Assembly (NCBI GenBank): GCA_041299015.1
Contig: JBFYWB010000109.1
Coordinates: 1-64,000 of the forward strand
Direction of reading: 5' to 3'
From: JARFQH01 sp041299015
GTDB lineage: Bacteria > Desulfobacterota > Desulfobacteria > Desulfobacterales > SG8-13
DNA length: 64,000 bases
This document shows positions 34,255 to 44,165 of this stretch, one piece after another; within the stretch, counting starts at the first letter, position 1, and the number at the start of each line of letters is the position of its first letter. The position numbers and the translations under genes were made by a program. The notes under the pieces are model-generated. The model did no database searches and was not told the DNA's origin. It saw only the letters and a list, made by a program, of their open reading frames with translations.

Positions 34255-34297
34255 CCCGCCGCAAGTCTTGATTTTTTCAGGCGGGTTCGCATATTGG
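34255..34297 (+). promoter_or_regulatory. Candidate hut control region
   Basis: TTGATT (34268-34273) with TATTGG (34292-34297) or CATATT (34290-34295) makes a weak promoter for hutU. An inverted repeat CCCGCC/GGCGGG (34255-34260 with 34280-34285) straddles the -35 and could be an operator or a stem in a leader. No HutC or HutP gene is in the window. Confidence 0.35.
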
Positions 34298-34342
34298 TCT
34301 TAACTCCTGCGCATTGACCCTCACCGGCAAAGGAACGCACCC

Positions 34343-36388
34343 ATGATCGACAACCGTCAAATCGGCGCTGCCATGACCGTTCGGTTGGATCAGGTATTCG
34401 GCGACCTGCCGGCTATGCCGACTTTTGTCGACGGCATCCGCCTGGCCCCTAAAAGGCGTTTTTCCCTCTCCCGCCGCGATACCGAACTCGCCTTGAAAAA
34501 TGCGCTGCGCTACGTGCCTGAAGAGTGGCATTCCGTTCTGGCCCCGGAGTTCCTGTATGAGTTGCTGACGCGCGGGCGGGTCTACGGCTATCGGTTCCGG
34601 CCGCAGGGCCGCATCCTGGGGCGGCCGATCGACACCTACCAGGGGAATTGCCTCGAAGGTCGTGCTTTTCAGGTCATGATCGACAACAACCTGGACTTCG
34701 AGATCGCCCTGTATCCTTACGAACTCGTGACCTACGGGGAGACCGGTCAGGTCTGTCAGAACTGGATGCAGTACCACCTGATCAAACGTTATCTGGAAAT
34801 CATGACCCGCGACCAGACGCTGGTGGTGGCATCGGGTCACCCCCTCGGCCTGTTTGCGTCATCGGGAACCGCTCCGCGCGTGATTATTACGAACGCGCTG
34901 ATGGTGGGGGCTTTCGACAACACGGCCAACTGGCACCGCGCCACGGCCCTCGGTGTGGCCAACTACGGTCAGATGACCGCCGGCGGTTGGATGTACATCG
35001 GGCCCCAGGGCATCGTGCACGGAACCTACAACACCGTCCTAAATGCCGGTCGTTTGAAGCTCGGACTGGCGCGTGAAGAAAATCTGGCCGGCCGTTTGTT
35101 TGTCTCCTCCGGGCTCGGCGGGATGAGCGGGGCCCAAGGCAAGGCGGTTGATATCGCCGGCGGCGTGGGCATCATCGCCGAGGTTGACCGCTCCAGGATC
35201 CAAACGCGCCGCGACCAGGGGTGGGTCAGCGCCGTTAGCGACGATCCGCATCAGGCTTTCGCCATGGCCGCGGCGTGTCTGCAGAAACGCCAGCCGATGG
35301 CGATCGCTTTTCACGGCAACATCGTCGACCTGCTCGAACACGCGGCCCGCTGCGGCACCCCAATCGATCTGCTCTCCGATCAGACCTCCTGTCATGCCGC
35401 CTACGAGGGGGGCTATTGCCCGCAGGGACTGACCTTCGAGGCGCGCACGGAAATGCTCGGGGCAGACCCGCTGAAGTTCAGGCAGCTCGTCGATCGTTCC
35501 CTCAAACGCCACTGCGAGCTGGTCCAAATTCTGGTCGAGCGGGGGACCTACTTCTTTGACTACGGCAACAGTTTCATGAAAGCGGTTTACGATGCCGGTG
35601 TCAAGAGCATCTGCAGAAACGGTGAAGATCCGCTGGACGGGTTCGTTTTTCCGTCCTACGTCGAGGACATCATGGGGCCGCTGTTGTTCGACTACGGCTA
35701 CGGCCCCTTTCGCTGGGTGTGCCTCAGCGGTAAAAGCGAAGACCTGTTCAAGACCGATCGGGCGGCCATGGACGGCATCGATCCCGAACGACGGTTCCAG
35801 GATCGCGACAACTACGTCTGGATCCGCGATGCGGGCCGGCACCGGCTGGTGGTCGGTACCCAGGCCCGGATTCTCTATCTGGACGCGCTCGGCCGGATGA
35901 CGGTCGCCCTCAATTTCAACGAGATGGTGCGCCGCGGCGACATCGGTCCGGTCATGCTCGGCCGGGATCATCACGATACCGGCGGAACGGACTCCCCATT
36001 CCGGGAAACGGCCAATATCAAGGACGGCAGCAACATCATGGCCGACATGGCCGCGCATTGTTTTGCCGGTAATGCCGCACGGGGCATGAGCCTTGTGGCG
36101 CTGCACAATGGCGGCGGGGTCGGCATCGGCAAGGCTGTAAACGGCGGCTTCGGCCTGGTGCTGGACGGCAGCGAGCGGGTCGACGAGATCATCCGTCTCG
36201 CAATTCCCTGGGATGTGATGGGTGGGGTGGCGCGACGGGCATGGGCGCGGAATGAAAACGCGCTTGCGACCGCCATTGAGTATAACGCACAACATCCGGG
36301 TACGCATCACATCACGCTGCCGTATCTGGCCGACCACGAAGCGGTGGCGAGGCTGGTCCAAGAGGCCTTGGACGATGTCTCCCCGTGA
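34343..36388 (+). CDS. hutU: HutU, urocanate hydratase
   Basis: HutU hydrates urocanate to imidazolone propionate using a tightly bound NAD+. The 681-residue sequence is the long form. Recognisable pieces: VYGYRFRPQGRILGRPIDTY, ELVTYGETGQVCQNWMQY, the NAD-binding glycine-rich VSSGLGGMSGAQGKAVDIAG and NSFMKAVYDAGVKSICRN. AAAGGAACGCACCC is the ribosome binding site. First gene of a plus-strand operon with ftcD, hutI and fchA; the gap to ftcD is 180 bases. Confidence 0.95.
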   Translation: MIDNRQIGAAMTVRLDQVFGDLPAMPTFVDGIRLAPKRRFSLSRRDTELALKNALRYVPEEWHSVLAPEFLYELLTRGRVYGYRFRPQGRILGRPIDTYQGNCLEGRAFQVMIDNNLDFEIALYPYELVTYGETGQVCQNWMQYHLIKRYLEIMTRDQTLVVASGHPLGLFASSGTAPRVIITNALMVGAFDNTANWHRATALGVANYGQMTAGGWMYIGPQGIVHGTYNTVLNAGRLKLGLAREENLAGRLFVSSGLGGMSGAQGKAVDIAGGVGIIAEVDRSRIQTRRDQGWVSAVSDDPHQAFAMAAACLQKRQPMAIAFHGNIVDLLEHAARCGTPIDLLSDQTSCHAAYEGGYCPQGLTFEARTEMLGADPLKFRQLVDRSLKRHCELVQILVERGTYFFDYGNSFMKAVYDAGVKSICRNGEDPLDGFVFPSYVEDIMGPLLFDYGYGPFRWVCLSGKSEDLFKTDRAAMDGIDPERRFQDRDNYVWIRDAGRHRLVVGTQARILYLDALGRMTVALNFNEMVRRGDIGPVMLGRDHHDTGGTDSPFRETANIKDGSNIMADMAAHCFAGNAARGMSLVALHNGGGVGIGKAVNGGFGLVLDGSERVDEIIRLAIPWDVMGGVARRAWARNENALATAIEYNAQHPGTHHITLPYLADHEAVARLVQEALDDVSP

Positions 36389-36568
36389 ACGGCCGCTGTC
36401 GTCCGGGGCCGGGAATCCAGGCAGGGCCGCCGCCCTGATCCCGCTGGGACGGACCTGCCATTTCTGAATCGACGCAAGAGCCGGGAAAAGCGCTGATCCT
36501 GCTGCCGGCAGGTGATTGCCGGAGAGATGAATTTCAAACGGACAGACAGAAAAGGAGCCGGCACCGCC

Positions 36569-37465
36569 ATGAAGAAAATACTCGAATGCGTACCAAATTT
36601 CAGCGAGGGCCGCGACCGCGAGAAAATTGAAAAGATCATCGCGCCCTTCAGGGGCAAGACCGGCGTGCAGTTGCTCGACGCGCAGAACGACGAAGACCAC
36701 AATCGCCTGGTGGTGACGGTCATCGGCGCGCCCGAGGCGCTCAAAACCGCCGTGATTACGGCCATGGGCGAGGCGATCGCGGTCATCGACCTTCGCCGGC
36801 ACCAGGGCCAGCACCCGCGCATGGGAGCGGTAGACGTGGTCCCCTTCATACCGGTCAGAAACGTCACGATGGCCGAAGCCGTCGATATCTCCAAGGCGGT
36901 TGCGGCGGAAGCCTCCCGCCAGTACAATCTGCCGATTTTTCTTTACGAGGCCTCGGCCAGCCGCCCGGAGCGGCGGAACCTGGCCGACATCCGCAAGGGC
37001 CAATTCGAAGGGATGGCCGAAAAAATCAAGACTCCCGAATGGACGCCCGACTTCGGTCCGTCGGCGGTTCACCCGACCGCCGGTGTCGCGGCGGTCGGGG
37101 CCCGCATGCCCCTGGTGGCCTTCAACGTCAACCTCGACACCGACCGGCTGGACATCGCCGAGGGCATCGCGCGGCGGGTGAGGCACATCAGCGGCGGTCT
37201 GCGTTATTGCAAGGCCATGGGGGTTCGTCTCCAGGATCGCGGCATCGTGCAGGTGTCGATGAACATGACCGATTACACCAAAACCGCCCTCTATCAGGCT
37301 TTCGAACTGGTTCGAATCGAGGCCCGCCGCTACGGGGCGAGCGTCATCGGCAGCGAGATCGTCGGCCTGGTGCCGATGGCGGCACTAACCGACACGGCCG
37401 CGTACTACCTTGGGCTGGAGAACTTTTCGGCCGAGCAGGTGCTCGAAACAAGGGTGCATGAGTGA
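36569..37465 (+). CDS. ftcD: FtcD-type glutamate formimidoyltransferase
   Basis: Transfers the formimino group of N-formimino-L-glutamate to tetrahydrofolate. The 298-residue protein is the formiminotransferase domain alone: ILECVPNFSEGRDREKIEKI, HQGQHPRMGAVDVVPFIPV (carrying the folate-site histidine) and FNVNLDTDRLDIAEGIARRV. In mammals this domain is fused to the cyclodeaminase; here that enzyme is a separate gene (38747-39376). The ATG at 36569 follows AAGGAG by about 11 bases. Its stop overlaps the hutI start by four bases. Confidence 0.94.
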   Translation: MKKILECVPNFSEGRDREKIEKIIAPFRGKTGVQLLDAQNDEDHNRLVVTVIGAPEALKTAVITAMGEAIAVIDLRRHQGQHPRMGAVDVVPFIPVRNVTMAEAVDISKAVAAEASRQYNLPIFLYEASASRPERRNLADIRKGQFEGMAEKIKTPEWTPDFGPSAVHPTAGVAAVGARMPLVAFNVNLDTDRLDIAEGIARRVRHISGGLRYCKAMGVRLQDRGIVQVSMNMTDYTKTALYQAFELVRIEARRYGASVIGSEIVGLVPMAALTDTAAYYLGLENFSAEQVLETRVHE

Positions 37466-38757
37466 GCGAAGCGAAACATAAAGGGAACCTCATCATCAAG
37501 AACGCCGCTCAGGTGGTGACCTGCAGCGGATTCAAGGCCAAGCACGGCAGCGCGATGGCCGATCTGCACATCCTCGAAGACGGTGCGGTCATCGTCGAAG
37601 ACGGTATAATCCGGGCCGTTGGACGCACGGCCGATATTCTGCCGGGCGTGGAGACAACCGGGTTCATGGTCATCGATGCCGTCGGTAAGGCGGTGCTGCC
37701 CGGCTTCGTCGATTCCCACACCCACTTCGTGTTCGGCGGCTACCGGGCAGAGGAGTTTGCCTGGCGGCTGCGCGGCGACAGCTACATGGACATCATGCGA
37801 CGCGGCGGCGGCATTATCGCCACGGTTGCCGCGACGCGCGGCGCCGGCCTGGACGAACTGGTTGCCTCCGGCCGTCGTCGGCTCGACGCGATGCTCTCCT
37901 TCGGTGTGACCACGGTGGAAGGCAAGAGCGGCTACGGGCTCGACCGGGATACCGAGATCAGGCAGCTCGAGGCCATGCGGGTTCTCTCCGACCGTCACCC
38001 GCTTGATGTCGTGACGACTTTTATGGGCGCCCATGCTGTGCCGCCCGAATACAAAGGCCGGCAAGAGGCTTTTATCGATTTCTTGATGACGTCCGTTATG
38101 CCGGTGGTCGCCGAAAGCGGGTTGGCCGAGTTCTGCGACATATTCTGCGAGAAGAACGTTTTTTCGATTGCGGAATCTCGGCGCCTGCTGCTCAGGGCGC
38201 GCGAGCTCGGATTGAAGCTCAAGCTCCATGCCGACGAGATCGTACCGCTGGGCGGCGCGGAACTTGCGGCCGAACTTAAGGCCGTATCCGCCGATCATCT
38301 GCTGCAGGCTTCCGATCGCGGCATCGATGCGATCGCCCGGGCCGGCGTCATTGCGACATTGCTGCCCGGAACGGCCTTCAGCCTGAAGGCCCCCTGTGCC
38401 CGGGCGCGGGCCATGATCGAGCGCGGATGCGCCGTGGCACTGGCCACGGATTTCAATCCAGGCAGCTGTTTCACCGAGTCGATGCCGCTGATCTTCGCGC
38501 TGGCCGTGTTCAACATGGAGATCGGTATCGAGGAGGCGGTGACGGCCATGACCCTCAACGGCGCCGCCGCCCTCGATCGGGCCGACACCATCGGGAGCAT
38601 CGACCCCGGCAAGCAGGCCGATCTCATCGTTCTGGAATTCCCATCCTACACCTTCATCCCTTACCACATCGGCGTGAGCACGATCGAAAAAGTGATCAAG
38701 AGGGGCACGATCGTTTTTGACAAGACCCGGCTTAAGGAGGGCGGCGATGTATGCTGA
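37462..38757 (+). CDS. hutI: HutI, imidazolonepropionase
   Basis: HutI opens the ring of imidazolone propionate to give N-formimino-L-glutamate. The 431-residue amidohydrolase has the metal-binding DSHTHFVFGGYR, GKSGYGLDRDTEIRQLEAMR, HADEIVPLGGAELAAE and ALATDFNPGSCFTESMPLIF. It starts with a GTG that overlaps the ftcD stop (GTGA), so the genes are coupled, and its 3' end overlaps fchA by 11 bases. Confidence 0.95.
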   Translation: MSEAKHKGNLIIKNAAQVVTCSGFKAKHGSAMADLHILEDGAVIVEDGIIRAVGRTADILPGVETTGFMVIDAVGKAVLPGFVDSHTHFVFGGYRAEEFAWRLRGDSYMDIMRRGGGIIATVAATRGAGLDELVASGRRRLDAMLSFGVTTVEGKSGYGLDRDTEIRQLEAMRVLSDRHPLDVVTTFMGAHAVPPEYKGRQEAFIDFLMTSVMPVVAESGLAEFCDIFCEKNVFSIAESRRLLLRARELGLKLKLHADEIVPLGGAELAAELKAVSADHLLQASDRGIDAIARAGVIATLLPGTAFSLKAPCARARAMIERGCAVALATDFNPGSCFTESMPLIFALAVFNMEIGIEEAVTAMTLNGAAALDRADTIGSIDPGKQADLIVLEFPSYTFIPYHIGVSTIEKVIKRGTIVFDKTRLKEGGDVC

Positions 38758-39376
38758 TCTTGCGATAAAAGACTACCTGAGAGAAACGGCGTCATCCACA
38801 CCGGTTCCCGGCGGAGGCAGTGTGGCTGCCCTGAGCGCGTCGCTGGCGGCTGCGCTCGTGGAAATGGTGGCCGGTTTGACGGCCGGCCGCAGCGGCTTCG
38901 AAGCCGTCGCGCCGGAGATGGAAAATACCCTCCACACGGCGGCCGCGCTCAGAAGCCGCTGCGTCGAGGACATCGACCGGGACACCGACGCTTATCGACA
39001 GGTGCTCGTCGCCTATAGGCTCCCCAAGGCGAATGACGCCGACAAAGCGGTGCGTAGTCGGGCGATCCAGGCGGCGTTGAAGCAGGCGTCGCTGGTGCCC
39101 TTGGCTCTGGCCGAAAGGGCCCGGCAAATTCTGGAGCTGGCCGGCGAGGTGGTGCGCAAAGGCAATCCCAACGCCGTCAGCGATGGTGCGGTTGCGGCCA
39201 TGCTAGCCCGTTCGGCCGGGTTGGCGGCCACCTGCAACGTCCGCATCAACCTGACCTCAGTCAGAGACGCCGATTTCGCCGCGGATACTCTGCGCAAGAT
39301 CGATAGACTTGAACAAGAACTCGTCAACCGCGAAGAAGAGATCCGCCGCGCTCTTCCGGCGTGGTCTGCGTCTTGA
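38747..39376 (+). CDS. fchA: Formimidoyl-tetrahydrofolate cyclodeaminase
   Basis: Releases ammonia from 5-formimino-THF to give 5,10-methenyl-THF. The 209-residue all-helical protein has STPVPGGGSVAALSASLAAA near the N-terminus and KGNPNAVSDGAVAAMLARSA, both family hallmarks. The ATG at 38747 has TTAAGGAGG six bases upstream; an earlier ATG at 38717 is inside hutI and lacks a good site. It closes the hut operon and returns the one-carbon unit to the folate pool. Confidence 0.93.
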   Translation: MYADLAIKDYLRETASSTPVPGGGSVAALSASLAAALVEMVAGLTAGRSGFEAVAPEMENTLHTAAALRSRCVEDIDRDTDAYRQVLVAYRLPKANDADKAVRSRAIQAALKQASLVPLALAERARQILELAGEVVRKGNPNAVSDGAVAAMLARSAGLAATCNVRINLTSVRDADFAADTLRKIDRLEQELVNREEEIRRALPAWSAS

Positions 39377-39653
39377 CGTCGCTGCCGGCGATGCGCGCGC
39401 AGCCCGCTTGGTTTTCAAGTGTCAACACTAAATCAACAGCCGGTTTTCGAAACGTAAACTTAATGACGACCGCTGGCGTCTGGTCGACGCGGAAGGCTTT
39501 AGTCCAAAGATCGGATTACCAAGCGCGCTGCGGCGGATGCCCAGAAGACCGTCAAAACGCCCCGTCCGACGGTTTCCATGAAGGTCTCAAGGGCGTCCAC
39601 CGGAACCAACGACTGGTTTCGGGTCGGAAAACCAGCCGCTTTGCAGTCGGCGC

Positions 39654-42128
39654 CTAGCCTGCCACTTCGGCGGTTATTTTCTCCCCGGCTTGATCGACAA
39701 ACGCCACCCTCATGGCTTCGTCGATCCGATCGACCGTTACGAAGACCAGGGTATTGCGCACTTCGTCCGGCAGGTCGTCCAGGTCATTATCGTTGCGTTT
39801 GGGTAAAATGACCGTGGTGAGCCCGGCGCGATGGGCGGCCAGGATTTTTTGCTTGATGCCGCCCACCGGCAGCACGCGCCCTCTTAAAGTGACCTCTCCG
39901 GTCATGCCGACATCGCCGCGAACCGGACGGCCGCTGAACAGACTGGCCATGGCCATGGCCATGGCGACGCCGGCCGAAGGTCCGTCTTTGGGAACCGCTC
40001 CGGCCGGCACATGCAAATGGACGTCCGTTTTTTCGAACCAGTTCGGATCGACACCCAGTTCGGCGGCCTTTGCGCGTACGTAGCTGTGCGCGATCTGGGC
40101 ACTTTCACGCATAACGTCCCCCAGTTGGCCAGTGAGCGTGAGTTTGCCCCTGCCGTTCATGCGCGTGGCTTCGATGAACAGAATGTCGCCGCCGACGGCA
40201 GTGACGGCCAAACCGGTGGCGATCCCGGGAATTTCGATGTTTTCAGAGAGCTCCGATTCGAATTTTTCCTTTTTGAGGTATTCGCGCACCAACTCGGGGG
40301 TTATGATCACGTGCGACCACTCCTGGGCGGCGATTTTGACGACACTCTTGCGGCAAACAGCCCCAATCTGGCGTTCGAGGTTGCGAACTCCGGCTTCGCG
40401 GGTGTAGTCCTGAATGATCTTACGCAGGGCCTCGGCGGTGAAGGTGATTTCGTCGTCTGATAGGGCATGCGCTCTCAATTGCCGCGCTACGAGGTGTCGC
40501 TGGGCAATCTGGAGTTTTTCGAATTCCGTGTAGCCGTCGAGCTGGATGATTTCCATGCGATCGCGCAGAGGCGCCGGAATGGTTTCAAGCTGATTGGCGG
40601 TGGTGATGAAGATGACGTCGCTCAGATCGAAATCCACATCCAGGTAGTGATCCCGGAACGCTTTGTTCTGAGCCGGGTCGAGGACCTCCAGCAGGGCGCT
40701 GCTGGGATCGCCGCGCCAGTCGACGCCGATCTTGTCGACTTCGTCGAGCATAAAAACCGGATTGCGGGTCCCGGCGCGCTTGAGGGCTTGGATGATGCGC
40801 CCCGGCATCGCACCGATATAGGTGCGGCGGTGTCCGCGGATTTCGGCCTCATCGCGCATGCCGCCAAGGCTCATGCGGGTGAATTTGCGTCCCAAAGCGC
40901 GGGCAATGCTCTGACCCAGGCTGGTTTTGCCGACGCCTGGAGGACCGGCCAGGCAGAGAATGACCCCCATGGTTTCGGAGGGTTGGGTTTCCTTGTCCGC
41001 CGCATCCGGGCTTCCGCGTTCCTGAATCAGCTTGCGTACCGCCAGGTATTCGATCAACCGCTGCTTGACGTCTTCCAGCCCGTAATGGTCCTCTTCCAGT
41101 ACCGTCCGGGCCCGTGCGATGTCGCTCTGGTCCGCACTGGCTCGGTTCCAAGGCAGATCGATCAACCAGTCCAGGTAGGTCTTGATCACTGAGTACTCGG
41201 CCGCCTGCGCTGACATTCCGCTTAACCGCTTCAGCTCCCGTTCGGCTTCCTTACGGGCTTCCTCCGGCAGGGCGGCGTCCTCGATTTTCAGGTGGTACTC
41301 GTCGAGCTCGGACTGGCCCGGTTCGGATTCGCCCAGTTCTTTCTGGATGGCGCGCAACTTCTGACGCAGATAGTAATCCCGCTGGGCCTTGTTCATTTCC
41401 TCGCGCGCCTCCGACTCGATTTTTTGACCAATCGTGAGAACCTCTTTTTCACGGGTCAAATGGCCGATCAGCAGTCGGTATTTTTCCTTGAGGGAATCGA
41501 TTTCGAGAATCTGCTGAGCCTTCGACACGTCGAGTCCGGCACCGCTGGCCACCAGATAGACCAAGTAGCGCGGGTCTTTGACCTGAGACAGGTAATCGCC
41601 GACCTCCTTGGGAAATTTCGGCGACAGCGCCACGACCTGCTGGGCCAACTCGCGCAGGCTGCGCTGCAGGGCATCCTGCTCGAGGTCTTTTTCGATTTTG
41701 TCGGGCGCCATGGCGATGTGGGCTTTCAGGTAGGGCTTGTCAGCCAGCCAGTAGTCGATCCGGAAACGTTCGATCCCCTGAACGATGACCTGAAGGCTGT
41801 TGTCGGGCGACCGCGTCACGTGTTCGACCTTGGCGATCGTACCGACTTCGTAGGTCTGGCCCGGCAGCGGCTCCTCTATTTCGGGGTATTTCATGCCGAC
41901 CAGTCCGATCAGGCGATCTCCATTCAGGGCATCGTTGACGAGATTCACCGACCGTGGGATGCCCACGGAAAGGGGCATCATCGATAACGGAAAGGCCACC
42001 GTGTTTCTCAGGGGCAGGATCGGCAGCTCGCTCGGCATATCTGTTTTCGGCTGCGGACGATTTTCCGGATCGCTCCGGCCGTCGACCGCATCTTCGGGAT
42101 TTTGGGCGGTGTTGTCTTTTGCGTTCAT
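39654..42128 (-). CDS. lon: Lon ATP-dependent protease
   Basis: A cytoplasmic AAA+ protease that removes damaged and regulatory proteins. The 824-residue protein has the N-domain (LPILPLRNTVAFPLSMMPLS), Walker A GPPGVGKTS near 394-402, Walker B FMLDEVDKIG, and the Ser-Lys dyad: Ser718 in KDGPSAGVAM and Lys759 in GGIKQK. The first 30 residues are a non-conserved charged extension. AAGGTGATTTC precedes the ATG. No heat-shock-type regulatory repeat (CIRCE) is visible upstream. Confidence 0.97.
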   Translation of the reverse strand: MNAKDNTAQNPEDAVDGRSDPENRPQPKTDMPSELPILPLRNTVAFPLSMMPLSVGIPRSVNLVNDALNGDRLIGLVGMKYPEIEEPLPGQTYEVGTIAKVEHVTRSPDNSLQVIVQGIERFRIDYWLADKPYLKAHIAMAPDKIEKDLEQDALQRSLRELAQQVVALSPKFPKEVGDYLSQVKDPRYLVYLVASGAGLDVSKAQQILEIDSLKEKYRLLIGHLTREKEVLTIGQKIESEAREEMNKAQRDYYLRQKLRAIQKELGESEPGQSELDEYHLKIEDAALPEEARKEAERELKRLSGMSAQAAEYSVIKTYLDWLIDLPWNRASADQSDIARARTVLEEDHYGLEDVKQRLIEYLAVRKLIQERGSPDAADKETQPSETMGVILCLAGPPGVGKTSLGQSIARALGRKFTRMSLGGMRDEAEIRGHRRTYIGAMPGRIIQALKRAGTRNPVFMLDEVDKIGVDWRGDPSSALLEVLDPAQNKAFRDHYLDVDFDLSDVIFITTANQLETIPAPLRDRMEIIQLDGYTEFEKLQIAQRHLVARQLRAHALSDDEITFTAEALRKIIQDYTREAGVRNLERQIGAVCRKSVVKIAAQEWSHVIITPELVREYLKKEKFESELSENIEIPGIATGLAVTAVGGDILFIEATRMNGRGKLTLTGQLGDVMRESAQIAHSYVRAKAAELGVDPNWFEKTDVHLHVPAGAVPKDGPSAGVAMAMAMASLFSGRPVRGDVGMTGEVTLRGRVLPVGGIKQKILAAHRAGLTTVILPKRNDNDLDDLPDEVRNTLVFVTVDRIDEAMRVAFVDQAGEKITAEVAG

Positions 42129-42346
42129 GAAATCACCTTTATGTCGTCAAGCACTTGGGCTTGGTTGGATTCAGGGCCGCGGAACCGTGTGTTGCGCTCG
42201 ATTTTCAAGTGTATCAGGCTTGCTTTCGCAAATTCATAGTAATGCAAAAAGACAGATTGTAAAGCGAGCCCCTCGCCGACGGCGCCGGCCGGACCCCTAT
42301 CCGGTGGGGTTTAAATTCCCAGCGAATTAGGCTCTGCACGGCAGCC

Positions 42347-43999
42347 TCAATCGAGGCCTGGCGGTGGACTGAAATCCAAAAGCAGGTTGGTCAACACATG
42401 CGCCATTGCGTCGTGCGGCGGGGGCTGGGATGGAAAAACACCGGGGGAAAAACCGCGTCGACGGAACGGCTGGAGAAATGCGCGGTGGCGACTGATGACA
42501 TGCACGGGTACGGACCACGGACGTCCGGGGCCGGTAATCTGAACGTTCGGTTGGTGATCGCCCATGAGGATGACCAGTGCATCGCCGCTGACATATTGCT
42601 CGAGAAATCCCTGAATGGCCTTGAAATCATATATCAGGGCGGCGATGTAGGCTTCGGCGGCGTGGGTCATATCGGACCAGGTTACCGGAAAGGTAAGCGG
42701 TTCGATGCCCCGAAAGACGGTACCATCGCCGATCAGGGACCAATCTGCAAGGTAGGGCGGCAGGACGTGAAAAGGCGCATGGCTGTTGGCAAGGACAATA
42801 TTGATAAAAAGCGACTGGCGGCGGTTCCGAATTTCCCGGCGCCCGATGAAATCGAGAACGAACTGGTCCGGCATGGCAGACCAGCCGAAACCGGGGCCGC
42901 GGTAACCGAATGTCGGTTGGGTGTAGATCTGGTGGTAACCGAAGAATGCTCCTTCCGGCCATGGCCGGGTGGTGCCGGGCATAACGCAAACGGTGCGGTA
43001 ACCGGCGGTATTGAATTTTTCGATGGCGGTCCCGATCGGTGATGTCAACAGGAATTGATACCGCACCTGGTTGTCGATGTGAAGTCCACTGACCACCGTT
43101 GCGTGCGCCAGCCATGACGCGCCGCCGTAAACCGGCGATTCGACGAAATTCGAAACAATCGCAAAACCGGCGGCGGACATGTCCTTTTCGAAGCGCCGCA
43201 GCGCCGGTTCGAAGAGGTCGAGATGCTCCGGCTTTCCGAAGACGGTTTGACCGTAGGATTCGATGAAAAACAGATAGACGTCGTTGCCCTCCAGGCGTTC
43301 GATGGTCCTTGGCGGATCGGCACCCAACCCGGTTTTGGGCGCCTCGCCGAGGAACTGGCGGCGGTAGGCGCCGATGTTCAGAACAAACCGGACCTCTTCG
43401 GCCACTCGCCGCAGAGCGCCGAATGCACCGCGGGTGAATGCCGTTCCGGTCGTGAGGTTGTTGATTCCGGCCATGACCAGGAGCAGTATTCCGGCCGTGC
43501 CCCAAAAAAACCGCCTCCCGCGGGGATGTCTCAAGAAGCCATGGATGACGGCCAGGGATTTGTGCAGTCCGAGACACACAAGGATGAGAAACGTCGCCAG
43601 CAAGAAAAGGCCGGCAAAAAACACTTTCGGCCCGGCGGTTTTGAAGAGCAGGTGCACCAGATCCGGCAGATAGGCCGCGTCGATGTAGAGATTGAACCGG
43701 CGATTTAGAAAAAAGGGGACCAGAGAATCGACTAAATCAAAAAGGCGTAGAAATAAGATGAGGCCGATGACCGGAAGATGATAGAGGACGTGAAACGGCA
43801 TGCCCCAGCTGATCGCCACAGCCGTGACGGCCATCAGGATCAGAATATCAATCGAAGGGGAAAAAACTATTGTCGGAAACGGCTGTAATCCGGTGCCGGT
43901 AAGGTTCATCAGGAGATTGAGAAACCACCAGGCCGAAAAAAATTTAACGAAGGGCCATGTATCCACAAGAAAAAAGGGTCGCCATGATCTTGTCGTCAT
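42347..43999 (-). CDS. LtaS/sulfatase-fold membrane enzyme
   Basis: A 550-residue protein with about five membrane helices in the first 190 residues and a periplasmic alkaline-phosphatase-superfamily domain: VYLFFIESYGQTVFGKPEH, VESPVYGGASWLAHATVVSG (likely nucleophile serine) and ALVILMGDHQPNVQI (metal-binding Asp-His). The layout is that of LtaS and OpgB-type phosphoglycerol transferases, which move glycerol phosphate from lipids to a glycan or polyol chain. A true lipoteichoic acid pathway is unlikely in a Gram-negative cell, so a decorating role on a periplasmic glycan is inferred. AGGAGATCGTTC precedes the ATG. Confidence 0.82.
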   Translation of the reverse strand: MTTRSWRPFFLVDTWPFVKFFSAWWFLNLLMNLTGTGLQPFPTIVFSPSIDILILMAVTAVAISWGMPFHVLYHLPVIGLILFLRLFDLVDSLVPFFLNRRFNLYIDAAYLPDLVHLLFKTAGPKVFFAGLFLLATFLILVCLGLHKSLAVIHGFLRHPRGRRFFWGTAGILLLVMAGINNLTTGTAFTRGAFGALRRVAEEVRFVLNIGAYRRQFLGEAPKTGLGADPPRTIERLEGNDVYLFFIESYGQTVFGKPEHLDLFEPALRRFEKDMSAAGFAIVSNFVESPVYGGASWLAHATVVSGLHIDNQVRYQFLLTSPIGTAIEKFNTAGYRTVCVMPGTTRPWPEGAFFGYHQIYTQPTFGYRGPGFGWSAMPDQFVLDFIGRREIRNRRQSLFINIVLANSHAPFHVLPPYLADWSLIGDGTVFRGIEPLTFPVTWSDMTHAAEAYIAALIYDFKAIQGFLEQYVSGDALVILMGDHQPNVQITGPGRPWSVPVHVISRHRAFLQPFRRRGFSPGVFPSQPPPHDAMAHVLTNLLLDFSPPPGLD

Positions 44000-44165
44000 G
44001 AACGATCTCCTCGACTGAAAAGCGTACCGCAGGGGGGCCTTTTCGAAAGAGCGTCCTATTGCTGCAGAGCAACTTGCCGGCAGGATGTCGGGTTGCAGCA
44101 GGGCGCCGTCTGAGGGCTTTTCCCGTAAGGACGGCTTAAATGGCCGCTTTGGTCGGCCGGCCGGT

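Noticed and set aside
35039..37186. A 715-codon minus-strand frame across hutU and ftcD
   Set aside because: It is the antisense of two genes with diagnostic motifs and crosses the intergenic gap without any start signal.
37405..38667. A 420-codon minus-strand frame across hutI
   Set aside because: It is antisense to hutI and has no ribosome binding site.
39361..39657. Plus-strand 98-codon frame between fchA and lon
   Set aside because: No ribosome binding site and it overlaps the end of fchA. The 277-base gap otherwise holds only a weak CTGGTTT/AAACCAG hairpin at 39613-39635.
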